From CAYJAB01 sp964368305 (GTDB lineage: Bacteria > Bacillota_I > Bacilli_A > Erysipelotrichales > Erysipelotrichaceae): DNA of 64,000 nucleotides. Below the pieces are notes generated by a model. The model did no database searches. It saw only the letters and a program-made list of their open reading frames with translations, and had not been told where the DNA came from. The stretch lies in assembly GCA_964368305.1 (NCBI GenBank), contig CAYJAB010000004.1:1-64000 (forward strand). The letters are read 5' to 3'. The position numbers and the translations under genes were made by a program. Positions 17,353 to 26,060 of the stretch are shown here, one piece after another. Every line of letters begins with the position of its first letter. Positions within the stretch are counted from its first letter, which is position 1.

Positions 17353-18198
17353 TTATTTATTGAATCGTGTTCTATATTGACATTTTTTACATAATTTTTC
17401 AGATATTTTATTGTTTAAGAAATTTGTATGTATTGCTTGGTATCTATTTGATGAAATAATCGTTTCAATTTTATTGTCGAATATATTCCCTAAATTTATA
17501 TCTGCATTTCCATCAAGACAACATGGAACAACTGTACCATCTACTAAAATTGCTAGCATTTGTTTTGTCGCAAGACATGTTCCAACCTCACCATAATCAC
17601 GTTCTGTCAACTCTGGCCATTTAAACTCACTGTCAAAATTTAAATATCTTCTCAAGGCTAATTTATAGGAATCGTCTTTTAAAAGTAAATCAATATCAAC
17701 ACTATAATATGAACAGATCAAATTAATCATGTGCATACATCTGTCTGATTTAGAAATAGAGTCTTTATTCCAAAATCTTAATTCTATAAAGTAAGTAGAC
17801 TTTTCTAAAAGAGGAATTAACCTATTAAAAAATAAGTTGATGTCTACATTATGTTGATCAAGACTATGTAATGAGATACTCATCTTTCTAATTGCAGGAT
17901 GCATATAAAGTTCTTCATCATAATTATTTAATAATGTCGCATTTGTTACAAGTTGTACATATTTTTTAGCATCAAAACATAAATCTAATATTTGTATCAA
18001 TTCTCTGTGTAATAATGGTTCTCCTTTAACATGTAAATAAATATAGTCAGTTAAATCATCAATACTATCTAATATATATTTAAACCGCTCTAAACTCATT
18101 TCAATTAACTCTCTGTTGTGTTTACTGCAAAATATGCAACTTAAGTTGCATTTATTTGTTATTTCAATGTATATTCTTTTGTATCTTTTTTTTGTCAT
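17353..18198 (-). CDS. radical SAM / SPASM domain protein of unknown function
   Basis: A 281-residue radical S-adenosylmethionine enzyme. The cluster motif is Cys17-x3-Cys21-x2-Cys24 (KCNLSCIFC), followed by VKGEPLLH, the equivalent of the GGEP motif, and a partial TIM barrel. A SPASM-like C-terminus supplies further cysteines (GTCLA, VPCCLDG, and Cys270/Cys273 in LCKKC), probably for an auxiliary Fe-S cluster, and the section DINLGNIFDNKI is typical of the family. Such proteins often modify peptides, but no precursor peptide gene is visible alongside. There is no Shine-Dalgarno before the ATG; a TATTAT box ends only 6 nt upstream, so a leaderless transcript is possible. Function not assigned. 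Confidence 0.85.
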   Translation of the reverse strand: MTKKRYKRIYIEITNKCNLSCIFCSKHNRELIEMSLERFKYILDSIDDLTDYIYLHVKGEPLLHRELIQILDLCFDAKKYVQLVTNATLLNNYDEELYMHPAIRKMSISLHSLDQHNVDINLFFNRLIPLLEKSTYFIELRFWNKDSISKSDRCMHMINLICSYYSVDIDLLLKDDSYKLALRRYLNFDSEFKWPELTERDYGEVGTCLATKQMLAILVDGTVVPCCLDGNADINLGNIFDNKIETIISSNRYQAIHTNFLNNKISEKLCKKCQYRTRFNK

Positions 18199-18211
18199 AC
18201 TTATATAATAT

Positions 18212-18243
18212 AAAAAAATAGTCTATATTGCTATAGACTATTT
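18212..18243 (-). terminator. terminator of the amino-acid ABC transporter operon
   Basis: ATAGTCTATA and TATAGACTAT form a 10-bp stem around a 4-nt loop, followed on the minus strand by seven Ts. The stop codon of the ATPase gene lies within the stem. Confidence 0.85.
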
Positions 18244-18972
18244 TATAAATCTTGATAAAAACTCTTTTGTTCTTAATTGTGTTGGATTTTTAAAGATTAA
18301 ATCTGGAGATCCTTGTTCAACAATTACACCTTTATCCATAAATACAACTCTATTTGAGACTTCTTTAGCAAAACTCATCTCATGCGTAACTATAATCATT
18401 GTAAGTCCTTCATCTGCAAGTTGTTCAATTACTTTTAGTACTTCTCCAACCATTTCAGGATCCAATGCACTCGTAGGTTCATCAAATAAAAGCACTTCAG
18501 GTTCCATACATAATGCACGTGCGATTGCTACACGTTGTTTTTGACCACCACTTAGTTGAGTAGGGGATGCATTCGCAAACGATAACATTCCAACTTTTTC
18601 TAAATAATGTAGTGCTAATTTTTTTGCATCTTCTTTTGATTTATTTAAAACTTTGATTTGTCCAATCATACAGTTGTTTAAAACGTTCATATTATTAAAA
18701 AGATTAAAGTTTTGAAAGACCATACCAACTTTAGTACGGTGTTGGTCTATCTTAATTTCTCCTTTTAATATATCTTTATCATGTATTAGTATTTTTCCAT
18801 CATCTGGTGTTTCAAGAAGATTAATACATCTTAATAATGTACTTTTTCCACTTCCTGAACTACCAATTAAGGATACAACTTCACCTTTATTGAGGTGAAA
18901 ATTGATATCTTCTAATACTTTAAGAGATCCAAAACTTTTTTTCAAATTGATAATTTCAATTATTTTATTCAT
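18238..18972 (-). CDS. amino-acid ABC transporter ATP-binding protein (GlnQ/HisP type), probably for lysine
   Basis: A 244-residue ABC ATPase with Walker A GSSGSGKST near residue 37, Q-loop VFQNFNLF, signature LSGGQKQRVAIARAL and Walker B VLLFDEPTSALDPE, then the H-loop THEM. It matches the polar amino acid transporter (PAAT) ATPases. Its ATG overlaps the permease stop by 4 nt (ATGA) and GGAGG lies upstream. The lysine riboswitch at the head of the operon points to lysine as cargo; that is inference from regulation. Confidence 0.92.
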   Translation of the reverse strand: MNKIIEIINLKKSFGSLKVLEDINFHLNKGEVVSLIGSSGSGKSTLLRCINLLETPDDGKILIHDKDILKGEIKIDQHRTKVGMVFQNFNLFNNMNVLNNCMIGQIKVLNKSKEDAKKLALHYLEKVGMLSFANASPTQLSGGQKQRVAIARALCMEPEVLLFDEPTSALDPEMVGEVLKVIEQLADEGLTMIIVTHEMSFAKEVSNRVVFMDKGVIVEQGSPDLIFKNPTQLRTKEFLSRFIK

Positions 18973-19727
18973 TTTTGACCTCCTGTTTGTAAAGTATTGT
19001 GTTCAACTGTTTGTGAAGCAGGGTAGCTGCTTACAGTTTTATTCATTTTATATTCTATTAAACGTAAGACACGTGTTGTAGTAAAAGTTAATACGAAATA
19101 AATGACTGCAGTAATTAAGAATGTATCTGTAACATTCCATAAACTACCCGCAATTTTAGTTGATTGATAAAATAGCTCTGTTACCGCGATTACATTAAGT
19201 ACACTTGTATCTTTAATATTTACAACAAATTCATTTCCAATAGAAGGGAATGAGTTTTTAATTGCTTGTGGGAGTATTACGTAGATCATTGTTTGAAATG
19301 AACTCATACCGATGCTTCTAGCACCTTCAGTTTGACCTTTATCAACTGATTGAATACCGGATCTAATAATCTCTGCCATATATGCGCCAGTATTGATTGA
19401 AACAATACAGATACCAGCAACAAATGGCGTCCAATTTAATAATGTTCTTAATGAATGGTATAAAAACATCGCTTGTACCATCATAGGAGTTCCTCTTATG
19501 ATTTCAACATAAGCACTTGTTAGGAAGTGGATTGTTGTTTTAAATAGTTTTGTAAAAATAGAATCTCTATCTTCTTTTTTTATTGCTCTAATTGCTCCAA
19601 TTATTAATCCAATAAATAATCCAATGATTGTTGCTGTAATCGCAATAGTCATTGTATTTTTAATACCATACCAAAATAAAGGCCAGTATTCTTCTAATAT
19701 TAACAGTGAGTTTTCAATATTCATCAT
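18969..19727 (-). CDS. amino-acid ABC transporter permease (HisM/ArtQ type)
   Basis: A 252-residue membrane protein with several hydrophobic helices, starting around residues 20-45, and the ABC permease coupling motif in EGARSIGMSSFQTMIYVILPQAI. The segment YVEIIRGTPMMVQAMFLY is typical of PAAT permeases. A single permease gene is present, so the transporter probably uses a homodimer. It shares one base with the end of the binding-protein gene (TAATG-type junction). Confidence 0.93.
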   Translation of the reverse strand: MMNIENSLLILEEYWPLFWYGIKNTMTIAITATIIGLFIGLIIGAIRAIKKEDRDSIFTKLFKTTIHFLTSAYVEIIRGTPMMVQAMFLYHSLRTLLNWTPFVAGICIVSINTGAYMAEIIRSGIQSVDKGQTEGARSIGMSSFQTMIYVILPQAIKNSFPSIGNEFVVNIKDTSVLNVIAVTELFYQSTKIAGSLWNVTDTFLITAVIYFVLTFTTTRVLRLIEYKMNKTVSSYPASQTVEHNTLQTGGQK

Positions 19728-20530
19728 TATTCGCTTGCTGGTTGTCTTTCTGTAGCGCTAAGCATCCATTCTAATCTTGTTTCGCTATCCACAGTATCAA
19801 GTGCAGTTTGAATTGAATTTAATAGTTCAGTATTACCTTTTTTAACTGCGATAGATACAGATGTATCTACATCAAATCCTTCTCCTTGCGCAAATTCTAC
19901 ATATGTTAAGTCATCATTTGCACTAACAACACCAATTGCAACAGGTAGTTCTGCAGTTAATCCATCCACTTCACCTGATTGCAATGATACAACCATATAA
20001 GGATAACTTGGAAGTGGATCTACGTGATTGACACCATCGATTTGATCAATGATTTCATCATATGTTGTTCCAGTTTGCCCACGAACCGCAGCACCACTGA
20101 AATCTTGGATACTTGTAGCATTTACATATTCACTATCTTTTGTAACAATCATAACCATATCTGATTCATAATATGGTGTTGTAAAATCTGCATTTTGACG
20201 TCTTTCTTCATTTGCTGTCATACCAGCGATAATTGCATCAATCTCTCCATTTGATAAAGCAGGCTCAAGTCCATTCCATTCAATTGGTTTAATGACAAGT
20301 GTTGCATCTAATTCATTCGCAATATATTGTGCCATTTCAACGTCATATCCATCACAATATGACCCATCTGCTAATTGAACTGCTGAATCACTTGCAGTAA
20401 GTGACGTCCAGTTAAATGGCGCATAGTTACATTCCATTCCAACTGTAAACGTATTTTCTTCTTCTTGAGGTTGAGAGCACCCTGTTAGTAAAACTAATCC
20501 AACTAATAAACTTGTTAACATTTTTTTCAT
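19727..20530 (-). CDS. amino-acid ABC transporter substrate-binding lipoprotein, lysine-riboswitch controlled
   Basis: A 267-residue extracellular solute receptor of family 3. It has a lipoprotein signal with lipobox LTGC (Cys18) and then the type II periplasmic-binding fold (TVGMECNYAPFNWT, GYDVEMAQYIANEL, AIIAGMTANEERR, FTTPYYESDMVMIV, GQTGTTYDE). I chose the ATG at 20530: GGAGG lies 8 nt upstream and the lipoprotein signal begins there. The longer frame from 20593 runs through the leader terminator and is not credible. The leader holds a lysine riboswitch and a terminator. Confidence 0.93.
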   Translation of the reverse strand: MKKMLTSLLVGLVLLTGCSQPQEEENTFTVGMECNYAPFNWTSLTASDSAVQLADGSYCDGYDVEMAQYIANELDATLVIKPIEWNGLEPALSNGEIDAIIAGMTANEERRQNADFTTPYYESDMVMIVTKDSEYVNATSIQDFSGAAVRGQTGTTYDEIIDQIDGVNHVDPLPSYPYMVVSLQSGEVDGLTAELPVAIGVVSANDDLTYVEFAQGEGFDVDTSVSIAVKKGNTELLNSIQTALDTVDSETRLEWMLSATERQPASE

Positions 20531-20553
20531 TTTATTTTCCTCCATGTTAGATA

Positions 20554-20582
20554 TAAAAAAGATCATGCTATTACACATGACC
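20554..20582 (-). terminator. riboswitch-controlled terminator upstream of the lysine transporter operon
   Basis: On the minus strand GGTCATG and CATGATC (one G-U pair) form a 7-bp stem with an 8-nt loop, then TTTTTT. It lies between the lysine aptamer and the Shine-Dalgarno of the first gene, the place expected for a transcriptional expression platform. Confidence 0.75.
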
Positions 20583-20600
20583 ATAAAGTACATATTAATA

Positions 20601-20750
20601 GCTCCACTTCAAACGAAGGAGTGTTATAAGTATTTCCTATAACCCCATATTATATTATGCCTAATATAACATTCGGCGATGATTACCTTTTAGATACATC
20701 ATTGTCTGCCGACTCAGTATCTTACTCATTTGCACCGCTACCTCTAGATT
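20601..20750 (-). promoter_or_regulatory. lysine riboswitch (L box)
   Basis: The minus strand contains the conserved L-box blocks in order: AGAGGTAGCGGTGCAA with AGTAA shortly after, a P2 stem GATAC/GTATC, AAAAGG, then CATCGCCGAA, followed by a P4 hairpin (TGTTATATT ... AATATAATA), GGGG and a P5 hairpin TTATAGGAAATACTTATAA. The same blocks occur in the same order in the B. subtilis lysC leader. It precedes an amino-acid ABC transporter, which fits control by lysine. Exact ends are approximate. Confidence 0.85.
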
Positions 20751-20872
20751 TTTTTATACTTCCACATATTAATTGATAAAATTTAACTTGTCAAGTTTTT
20801 ATTATCTAAAATTATATTTTTTTATTTATTTATGTGGAATATAATTAAAAGTATGATATACTAATCAAGTAT

Positions 20873-20942
20873 TTCACCATATAATCTCGTAATATGGACG
20901 AGAGTCTCTACGGCACACCTTAAATGTGTCTCTATGTTGATA
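20873..20942 (+). promoter_or_regulatory. purine riboswitch, guanine/hypoxanthine class
   Basis: The core reads ATATAATCTCGTAATATGG, then GAGAGTCTCTAC, a P3 hairpin GGCACA/TGTGTC with loop CCTTAAA, and returns with TCTATG to close P1. These are the conserved nucleotides of the purine aptamer. The base just before the P1 3' strand (position 74) is C, which specifies guanine or hypoxanthine, not adenine. A likely -10 (TATACT) is at 20857-20862. The P1 3' side (TTGATAG) can pair alternatively with CTATTAA in the terminator that follows. Confidence 0.93.
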
Positions 20943-20952
20943 GTCTCTTTTT

Positions 20953-20973
20953 GGCTATTAATAGCCTTTTTTA
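20953..20973 (+). terminator. purine riboswitch terminator
   Basis: GGCTATTAATAGCC is a perfect palindrome followed by six Ts. Its 5' arm can instead pair with TTGATAG at the 3' side of the aptamer P1 stem, giving a visible terminator/antiterminator pair. Ligand binding would favour termination. Confidence 0.85.
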
Positions 20974-21005
20974 TTTGGTGAAAACAATAGAAAAAGGGGA
21001 AAGTT

Positions 21006-22370
21006 ATGAAAGAACAAAACGGTTTTATTACAAATTTCTTTAATTTTAAAGAAAAAGGCGGTAGTTTTAGTAAAGAAATTATCGCAGCATTAACTACATT
21101 TGCTACAATGGCATATGTACTAGCGGTTCAGCCAAGTGCAATTATTGGATTTACTGAATCGACATTTACTGATATTAATGGAGTGGTTCTTACAAAAGAA
21201 GCTGTAATGGTTACAACTGCATTAATTTCTGGGTTTATTACAATTATGATGGGATTTTATGCAAACTTACCATTCGCATTATCAACTGGTATGGGTACAA
21301 ACTTTATGTTTGGTGCTATGATTCAAACAGGGGCAATTTCATTTGCTGGAGCGATGACAATTACTTTACTAGCAGGGATTTTATTTATCGTATTAACTGC
21401 GATGGGCGTAAGAGACTTGATAGTTGAAATGATTCCAAAGAATATTAAAATTGGAATCGGTGTTGCAGTTGGTTTCTTTATTGCTTTTTTAGGATTTAAA
21501 AATTCAGGTATTGGTAATTTCGTAAATGGAATTTCAATGGGGAATTATGGAGATCCATCCGTACTTTTAGCACTTGGGGGATTATTTCTAATCGCTGCAC
21601 TTGAAGCACATAAAATTCGTGGTGGTATTTTAATAGGTATTCTTGTAATTACTGCATTAGGTATTTTTGTACCTGGAGTAAATGGAATTGCTGTTACAAA
21701 TATTCCTTCTGTATTTAGCGTTCCAAACTTTGATGGAGTGTCTGATATTATGTTCCAATTTGATTTCGCATCATTATTTACATGGGGTGCTATCCCATTA
21801 ATATTTATTGTTTTTTGTGGTGATTTCTTCTCTACACTTGGTACAATTTTAGGTGTTGCAGGACGTGTAAATATGCTTGATGAAAATGGAAATTTACCAA
21901 ATATTCAAAAACCATTTATGGTAGATGCGATTGGAACTACTGTAGGTGCAGCATTTGGTTGTACGACAATTACAACATTTGTAGAATCGGCATCAGGTGT
22001 TGAAGCAGGTGGTAGAACAGGTCTTACTTCAATTGGAGTTGGTGTTTTATTCTTAGTTTCTGCATTTTTTGCACCATTGTTTACAAGTATTCCTAACTGT
22101 GCAACAGGGCCTGCACTTATTTATATTGGATTTTTAATGATTACAAGTTTTAAAGATATTGATTTCACTGATTTTACTGAATATATTGGACCACTTGTTA
22201 TGGTGATGTTTGCAGCATTTGCTGGTGGTATTTCTGTAGGTATTTCTATGGGAATCTTATTCCATGTATTTGTTAAAGTAGCAACATTTAGATTTAAAGA
22301 TATCCATCCAGGTATGTATATTTTATCAATTCCATTAATTTTATATTTTGTTTCAAATGCAATAATGTAG
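21006..22370 (+). CDS. NCS2/AzgA-type purine permease (guanine/hypoxanthine)
   Basis: A 454-residue polytopic membrane protein of the nucleobase-cation symporter-2 superfamily, AzgA/PbuG branch, with about 12-14 hydrophobic segments. Landmarks are ALTTFATMAYVLAVQPS, STGMGTNFMFG, and GCTTITTFVESASGVEAGGRTGLTS, the family signature. It is preceded by a guanine-class purine riboswitch and AAGGGGAAA, and followed at 8 nt by adenine deaminase, so uptake of purine bases for salvage is the likely role. Confidence 0.93.
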   Translation: MKEQNGFITNFFNFKEKGGSFSKEIIAALTTFATMAYVLAVQPSAIIGFTESTFTDINGVVLTKEAVMVTTALISGFITIMMGFYANLPFALSTGMGTNFMFGAMIQTGAISFAGAMTITLLAGILFIVLTAMGVRDLIVEMIPKNIKIGIGVAVGFFIAFLGFKNSGIGNFVNGISMGNYGDPSVLLALGGLFLIAALEAHKIRGGILIGILVITALGIFVPGVNGIAVTNIPSVFSVPNFDGVSDIMFQFDFASLFTWGAIPLIFIVFCGDFFSTLGTILGVAGRVNMLDENGNLPNIQKPFMVDAIGTTVGAAFGCTTITTFVESASGVEAGGRTGLTSIGVGVLFLVSAFFAPLFTSIPNCATGPALIYIGFLMITSFKDIDFTDFTEYIGPLVMVMFAAFAGGISVGISMGILFHVFVKVATFRFKDIHPGMYILSIPLILYFVSNAIM

Positions 22371-22378
22371 GAGGATTT

Positions 22379-24163
22379 ATGTTAAAGTTAGAGCCAAAGA
22401 ATAAACAAGCACTTATTGATTGTGCTATGGGTAGAATACAAGCAGATATGTGTTTAACAAACGCAAAACTTGTCAATGTACTAACTGGAGAGGTTTATCC
22501 TGCAGATATTTATATCTATGATAAATTTATCGCACACGTTGAATCTGAAAATGTTGGACAAAACATTGATGCTAAAAAAATAGTTGATTGTGATGGACAA
22601 TATTTAATCCCAGGATTTATTGATTCACATATTCATATTGAATCTTCAATGCTTACACCAAGAAACTTTGCAAGAGGTGTAGTTAATCATGGAACAACAA
22701 CTGTTGTTACAGATCCTCATGAAATTGCAAATGTATTTGGAAAAGATGCAGTTGTTTATATGCACGATTCTTCAGATGATTTACCTATGCGTCAATTAAT
22801 TGACATTCCATCTTGCGTTCCAGCTGTTCCATCAGTTGAAAATGCAGGCGCTGAATTTTTTGCAAAAGATATCTATGAATTAGCAAAACTTGAAAGAGTA
22901 GTTGGGCTTGCAGAAGTTATGGATTATTTAGGTGTTGTGAATAATGATCCACGAATGGTTGAAATTTTAAAAGCGGCAAAAGAATGTGGTCTTTACCTTC
23001 AAGGACATGCTCCAATGTTGTCTGGACGAATTTTATCTGCTTATAGTATTGGTGGTGCAAGAACATGTCATGAATCTCGTACTGAAAAAGAATTCTTAGA
23101 TAAATTAAGAATTGGTATGCATGTGGATGTGCGTGAGAGTTCAATGGCTAAAAATGCAAGAGAAGGTGTTCTTGGAACACAAAGAATTAAGTTCTATGAT
23201 CAATTCTCTGTATGTACTGATGATAAAGAGTCTGATGATATTTTAAATGAAGGTCATTTAAATATTGTTGTTAGAAAATTAATTGATAGTGGACTAGATC
23301 CATTAACAGCGATTAAAGGTGCAACGATTAATAATGCACGTCAAATTAAAATGGAAAATTTAGGTGCAATTGCACCTGGATATATTGCAGATATCTTAGT
23401 TGTTAAATCTTTATATGAGGTAGCGCCATCTCAAGTTTATTTTGAAGGGAAGCTTGTTTCTGAAAACGGAAAACTTGTAGAACCAATTAAAGAAAAGAAA
23501 TTTGAGATAGAAGAAATAAATTCTATTAATTTAAAATCACCATCTCTTGATAAGTTTATTTATAATGCACCTATTAAAGATGGAATGGTTAAGGTGAATG
23601 TTATTGGATATCATGATTTAAGATTTTCTTTATCTAAATGTGCAGTTGAAGAAATCCCTGTAAAAGATGGAGTTCTTGATTTATCATTTGATCCAAACTT
23701 AAAGTTTGTTACGATTTTTAATCGTTATGGAAAAGAAACAATTGGATATGGTGTGCTAAGAAACTTTGGAACAAATCAAGGTGCTATCGCATCAAGTGTT
23801 TCTCATGATTCACACAATGTTACTGTTGTATATGATACTCCAGAGAATGGTAAAGCTGCTGTAGATGCCCTGATAGATATCAAAGGCGGGATGGCTGTTG
23901 CGAATCATGGTAAGGTAATAGGAACATTACCACTTCAAGTCGGAGGACTTATGTCTATTAATACTGCAGAAGTTGTTGCGGAACAATCTCAAGTATTAAA
24001 AGATGTTATGCGAGAAATTGGATTAACAGTAATTGCGAATCCATTATTGAGAATTGTTACTTGTGCTCTTCCTGTAATTCCAGATACAAAAATGAGTGAT
24101 CTTGGAATCATAGATGTTGCTACTCAAGCAATTTTACCTTTATATCCTGATTATACAAAATAA
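22379..24163 (+). CDS. ade: adenine deaminase
   Basis: A 594-residue amidohydrolase that deaminates adenine to hypoxanthine. The metal site begins with GFIDSHIHIESSM (HxH) and VTDPHEIANV, then LQGHAPMLSG and SVCTDDKESD near residue 280. The C-terminal adenine deaminase domain includes SVSHDSHNVTVV. It is co-transcribed with the purine permease under the guanine riboswitch: import adenine or hypoxanthine, deaminate, and feed IMP/GMP synthesis. AGGAGG precedes the start and a strong terminator follows. Confidence 0.95.
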   Translation: MLKLEPKNKQALIDCAMGRIQADMCLTNAKLVNVLTGEVYPADIYIYDKFIAHVESENVGQNIDAKKIVDCDGQYLIPGFIDSHIHIESSMLTPRNFARGVVNHGTTTVVTDPHEIANVFGKDAVVYMHDSSDDLPMRQLIDIPSCVPAVPSVENAGAEFFAKDIYELAKLERVVGLAEVMDYLGVVNNDPRMVEILKAAKECGLYLQGHAPMLSGRILSAYSIGGARTCHESRTEKEFLDKLRIGMHVDVRESSMAKNAREGVLGTQRIKFYDQFSVCTDDKESDDILNEGHLNIVVRKLIDSGLDPLTAIKGATINNARQIKMENLGAIAPGYIADILVVKSLYEVAPSQVYFEGKLVSENGKLVEPIKEKKFEIEEINSINLKSPSLDKFIYNAPIKDGMVKVNVIGYHDLRFSLSKCAVEEIPVKDGVLDLSFDPNLKFVTIFNRYGKETIGYGVLRNFGTNQGAIASSVSHDSHNVTVVYDTPENGKAAVDALIDIKGGMAVANHGKVIGTLPLQVGGLMSINTAEVVAEQSQVLKDVMREIGLTVIANPLLRIVTCALPVIPDTKMSDLGIIDVATQAILPLYPDYTK

Positions 24164-24173
24164 ATATTCTTAT

Positions 24174-24217
24174 AAAACAGATAGACAACATGATTATTAG
24201 GTCTATTTGTTTTTTTA
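24174..24217 (+). terminator. terminator after ade
   Basis: AAACAGATAGAC and GTCTATTTGTTT form an 11-12 bp stem with one G-T wobble around a 14-nt loop, then seven Ts. Confidence 0.85.
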
Positions 24218-24338
24218 TATTTTAAACTTATTTATGTTTTTAAATTTTGGTGTTATGAAAAAAAGCTACTGAAATGACAGATGGTGTACATGTACTTGTA
24301 ATAAAGACCTTCATACTATTTTTTATAATATTATAATG

Positions 24339-24370
24339 AAAAAAGTCAACAATCTATTGCTGACTTTTTT
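24339..24370. terminator. bidirectional terminator ahead of the convergent ttcA-like gene
   Basis: AAAAAGTCA and TGACTTTTT with an inner CAAT/ATTG pair form a long hairpin; A and T runs flank it. The 24218-24338 stretch between the two terminators holds nothing else I recognise. Confidence 0.8.
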
Positions 24371-24404
24371 ATGTTTAAGTAATGTTTTATATACTAGATA
24401 ATAT

Positions 24405-25145
24405 TTATTTCTTTTTGTTCACAGGATGCCATAAATCAGTTTTATCATCATTATGTAGCATTAATAAAAAGTTATCTTTTGCCATAGGATATTTCTCATA
24501 TAAGTCATTCAACATATGTTTAGTTTCAGTACGTTTAGTATATCCATCCATTGGACAAGTACTTCTAACAATCGGAACTTTAGATTCCATGATTGCTTTT
24601 TCTATATCACTCTCATATGCGTATACAAATGGTCTAATGAATGTAGTATCAGTACGACTCATGTACATTGTTGGTTTAAATGTAGCGAGTCTTCCACCAT
24701 ATATAGCATTCATAAGTAGTGTTTCTATAGCATCGTCTGCATGATGCCCAAATGCTATTTTATTACAATTTAATTTTTTTGCAGAATCAATTACAATACC
24801 TTTTTTTAATGTAGAACATAATGAACACTTAAGTGTTCCATCCTCATTTGCTTGGACTTTTAAAATATCATACACTTGACTTTCAAATAAATGAAATTCT
24901 ATTCCTTTACTTTCAAAAAAGTGGATAGCTTCTGTAAAATCCATATTTGGAAATCCTAGTTTAATGTGTACTCCAACTATTTCAAATTTCTTATCAGCAA
25001 ATTTTTGATATAAATGCATACAGTAAAGAAGAAGCATACTGTCTTTTCCACCACTTACTCCAATACATATACGATCGTTTTCTTGAATTAAATTGTATTC
25101 ACGATCGGCTTTACGAATACAACCTAATATTTTTTTCATTGACAT
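24405..25145 (-). CDS. ttcA: TtcA-family PP-loop ATPase (tRNA 2-thiocytidine biosynthesis-like)
   Basis: A 246-residue N-type ATP pyrophosphatase. The PP-loop SGGKDSM lies near residue 31, the central pair is CSLCSTLKKG (two cysteines), and FGHHADDAIET near residue 133 and the later RSTCPMDG segment complete the family pattern. TtcA proteins thiolate cytidine 32 of some tRNAs using an Fe-S cluster. Gram-positive members of this branch are less studied, so the precise target is inferred. The gene is monocistronic and divergent from truB. Confidence 0.82.
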   Translation of the reverse strand: MSMKKILGCIRKADREYNLIQENDRICIGVSGGKDSMLLLYCMHLYQKFADKKFEIVGVHIKLGFPNMDFTEAIHFFESKGIEFHLFESQVYDILKVQANEDGTLKCSLCSTLKKGIVIDSAKKLNCNKIAFGHHADDAIETLLMNAIYGGRLATFKPTMYMSRTDTTFIRPFVYAYESDIEKAIMESKVPIVRSTCPMDGYTKRTETKHMLNDLYEKYPMAKDNFLLMLHNDDKTDLWHPVNKKK

Positions 25146-25170
25146 AAATTTATTCCTTTGTTTATTTGCG

Positions 25171-25199
25171 TTGCTATTATATCATGAATTTATTATAAT
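25171..25199 (+). promoter_or_regulatory. candidate sigma-A promoter of truB-ribF
   Basis: TTGCTA (25171-25176), 17-nt spacer, TATAAT (25194-25199), about 25 nt upstream of the truB start. Confidence 0.6.
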
Positions 25200-25223
25200 A
25201 TAAAAGAAAAAAAAGGTGATAAT

Positions 25224-26060
25224 GTGAACGGAATACTATTAATAAACAAAGAAAAAGAAATGACATCATTTGATGTCATTGCAAAGCTTAGAAAAATACT
25301 ACATACAAAACAAATAGGGCATACAGGAACATTAGATCCAAATGCTACAGGACTTTTGATTGTAATGGTAGGAAAGGCATGCAAGATACTGCCTTACATT
25401 AAAAATAATAAGAAAGAATATATTGCGACATTAAAATTTGGTTATAAAACTGATACAGGTGATATTTGGGGGAAAACAATTGAAGAAAAAGAAGTTAGTT
25501 CATTTGATACTCAACAGATTGAAGCTGTTTTTAAGTCTTTTATTGGTAAACAAATGCAAGTTCCACCAATGGTAAGTGCAGTTAAAATTAATGGTAAAAA
25601 ACTATATGAATATGCCAGGGAAGGTATTGAAATAGAAAGACCAGCAAAAGAAATAGAAATTTATGAACTTGAACTTATTGAAATGGGTGAAGAAATTAAG
25701 TTTAGAGCAGTTTGCTCAAGTGGAACATTTATACGTGTTTTATGCGAAGAAATTGCTGAAAAGCTTAATAATATTGGAACAATGAGTAGATTAGTACGTA
25801 CTAAGATAGATCATTTTGAAGTAGAAAATGCTTTAAAATTAGATGAAATTTCTGATGATATCAAGCTTTTTACGCCGTATGAGATGTTGATTGATTACCC
25901 ATATATTGAATATGAAAATGTAGATGACATTTATAATGGTAAACGTATCTTTTTAGATACAGAGCATGATTTAGTTATGATTGTTTCAAAAAATGAAGTA
26001 TTAGCTGCTTATAAAAGAGAAAACGGTAAAAAATTTAAAAGTATGAGAGGGTTTTGGTAA
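25224..26060 (+). CDS. truB: tRNA pseudouridine(55) synthase TruB
   Basis: Makes pseudouridine 55 in the T-loop of tRNAs. The 278-residue protein has the catalytic region GHTGTLDPNATGLL, with the catalytic Asp in GTLDP near residue 39, KEYIATLKFGYKTDTGD, and QVPPMVSAVKINGKKLYEYARE. The start is a GTG preceded by AAAAGGTGAT. It is followed by ribF with a one-base TAATG overlap, the usual truB-ribF pair. Confidence 0.95.
   Translation: MNGILLINKEKEMTSFDVIAKLRKILHTKQIGHTGTLDPNATGLLIVMVGKACKILPYIKNNKKEYIATLKFGYKTDTGDIWGKTIEEKEVSSFDTQQIEAVFKSFIGKQMQVPPMVSAVKINGKKLYEYAREGIEIERPAKEIEIYELELIEMGEEIKFRAVCSSGTFIRVLCEEIAEKLNNIGTMSRLVRTKIDHFEVENALKLDEISDDIKLFTPYEMLIDYPYIEYENVDDIYNGKRIFLDTEHDLVMIVSKNEVLAAYKRENGKKFKSMRGFW

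Noticed and set aside
18199..18242. A separate promoter for the radical SAM gene with a normal -35.
   Set aside because: The expected -35 position falls in the stem of the upstream terminator and does not resemble TTGACA, so only the -10-like box is noted.
20530..20593. Upstream extension of the lysine transporter binding protein to 20593.
   Set aside because: It passes through the riboswitch terminator and lacks a ribosome site; the lipoprotein signal starts at 20530.
24382..24744. Plus-strand open frames opposite the ttcA-like gene.
   Set aside because: They overlap a conserved PP-loop enzyme in antisense and the sequence resembles a chance reading frame of AT-rich DNA.
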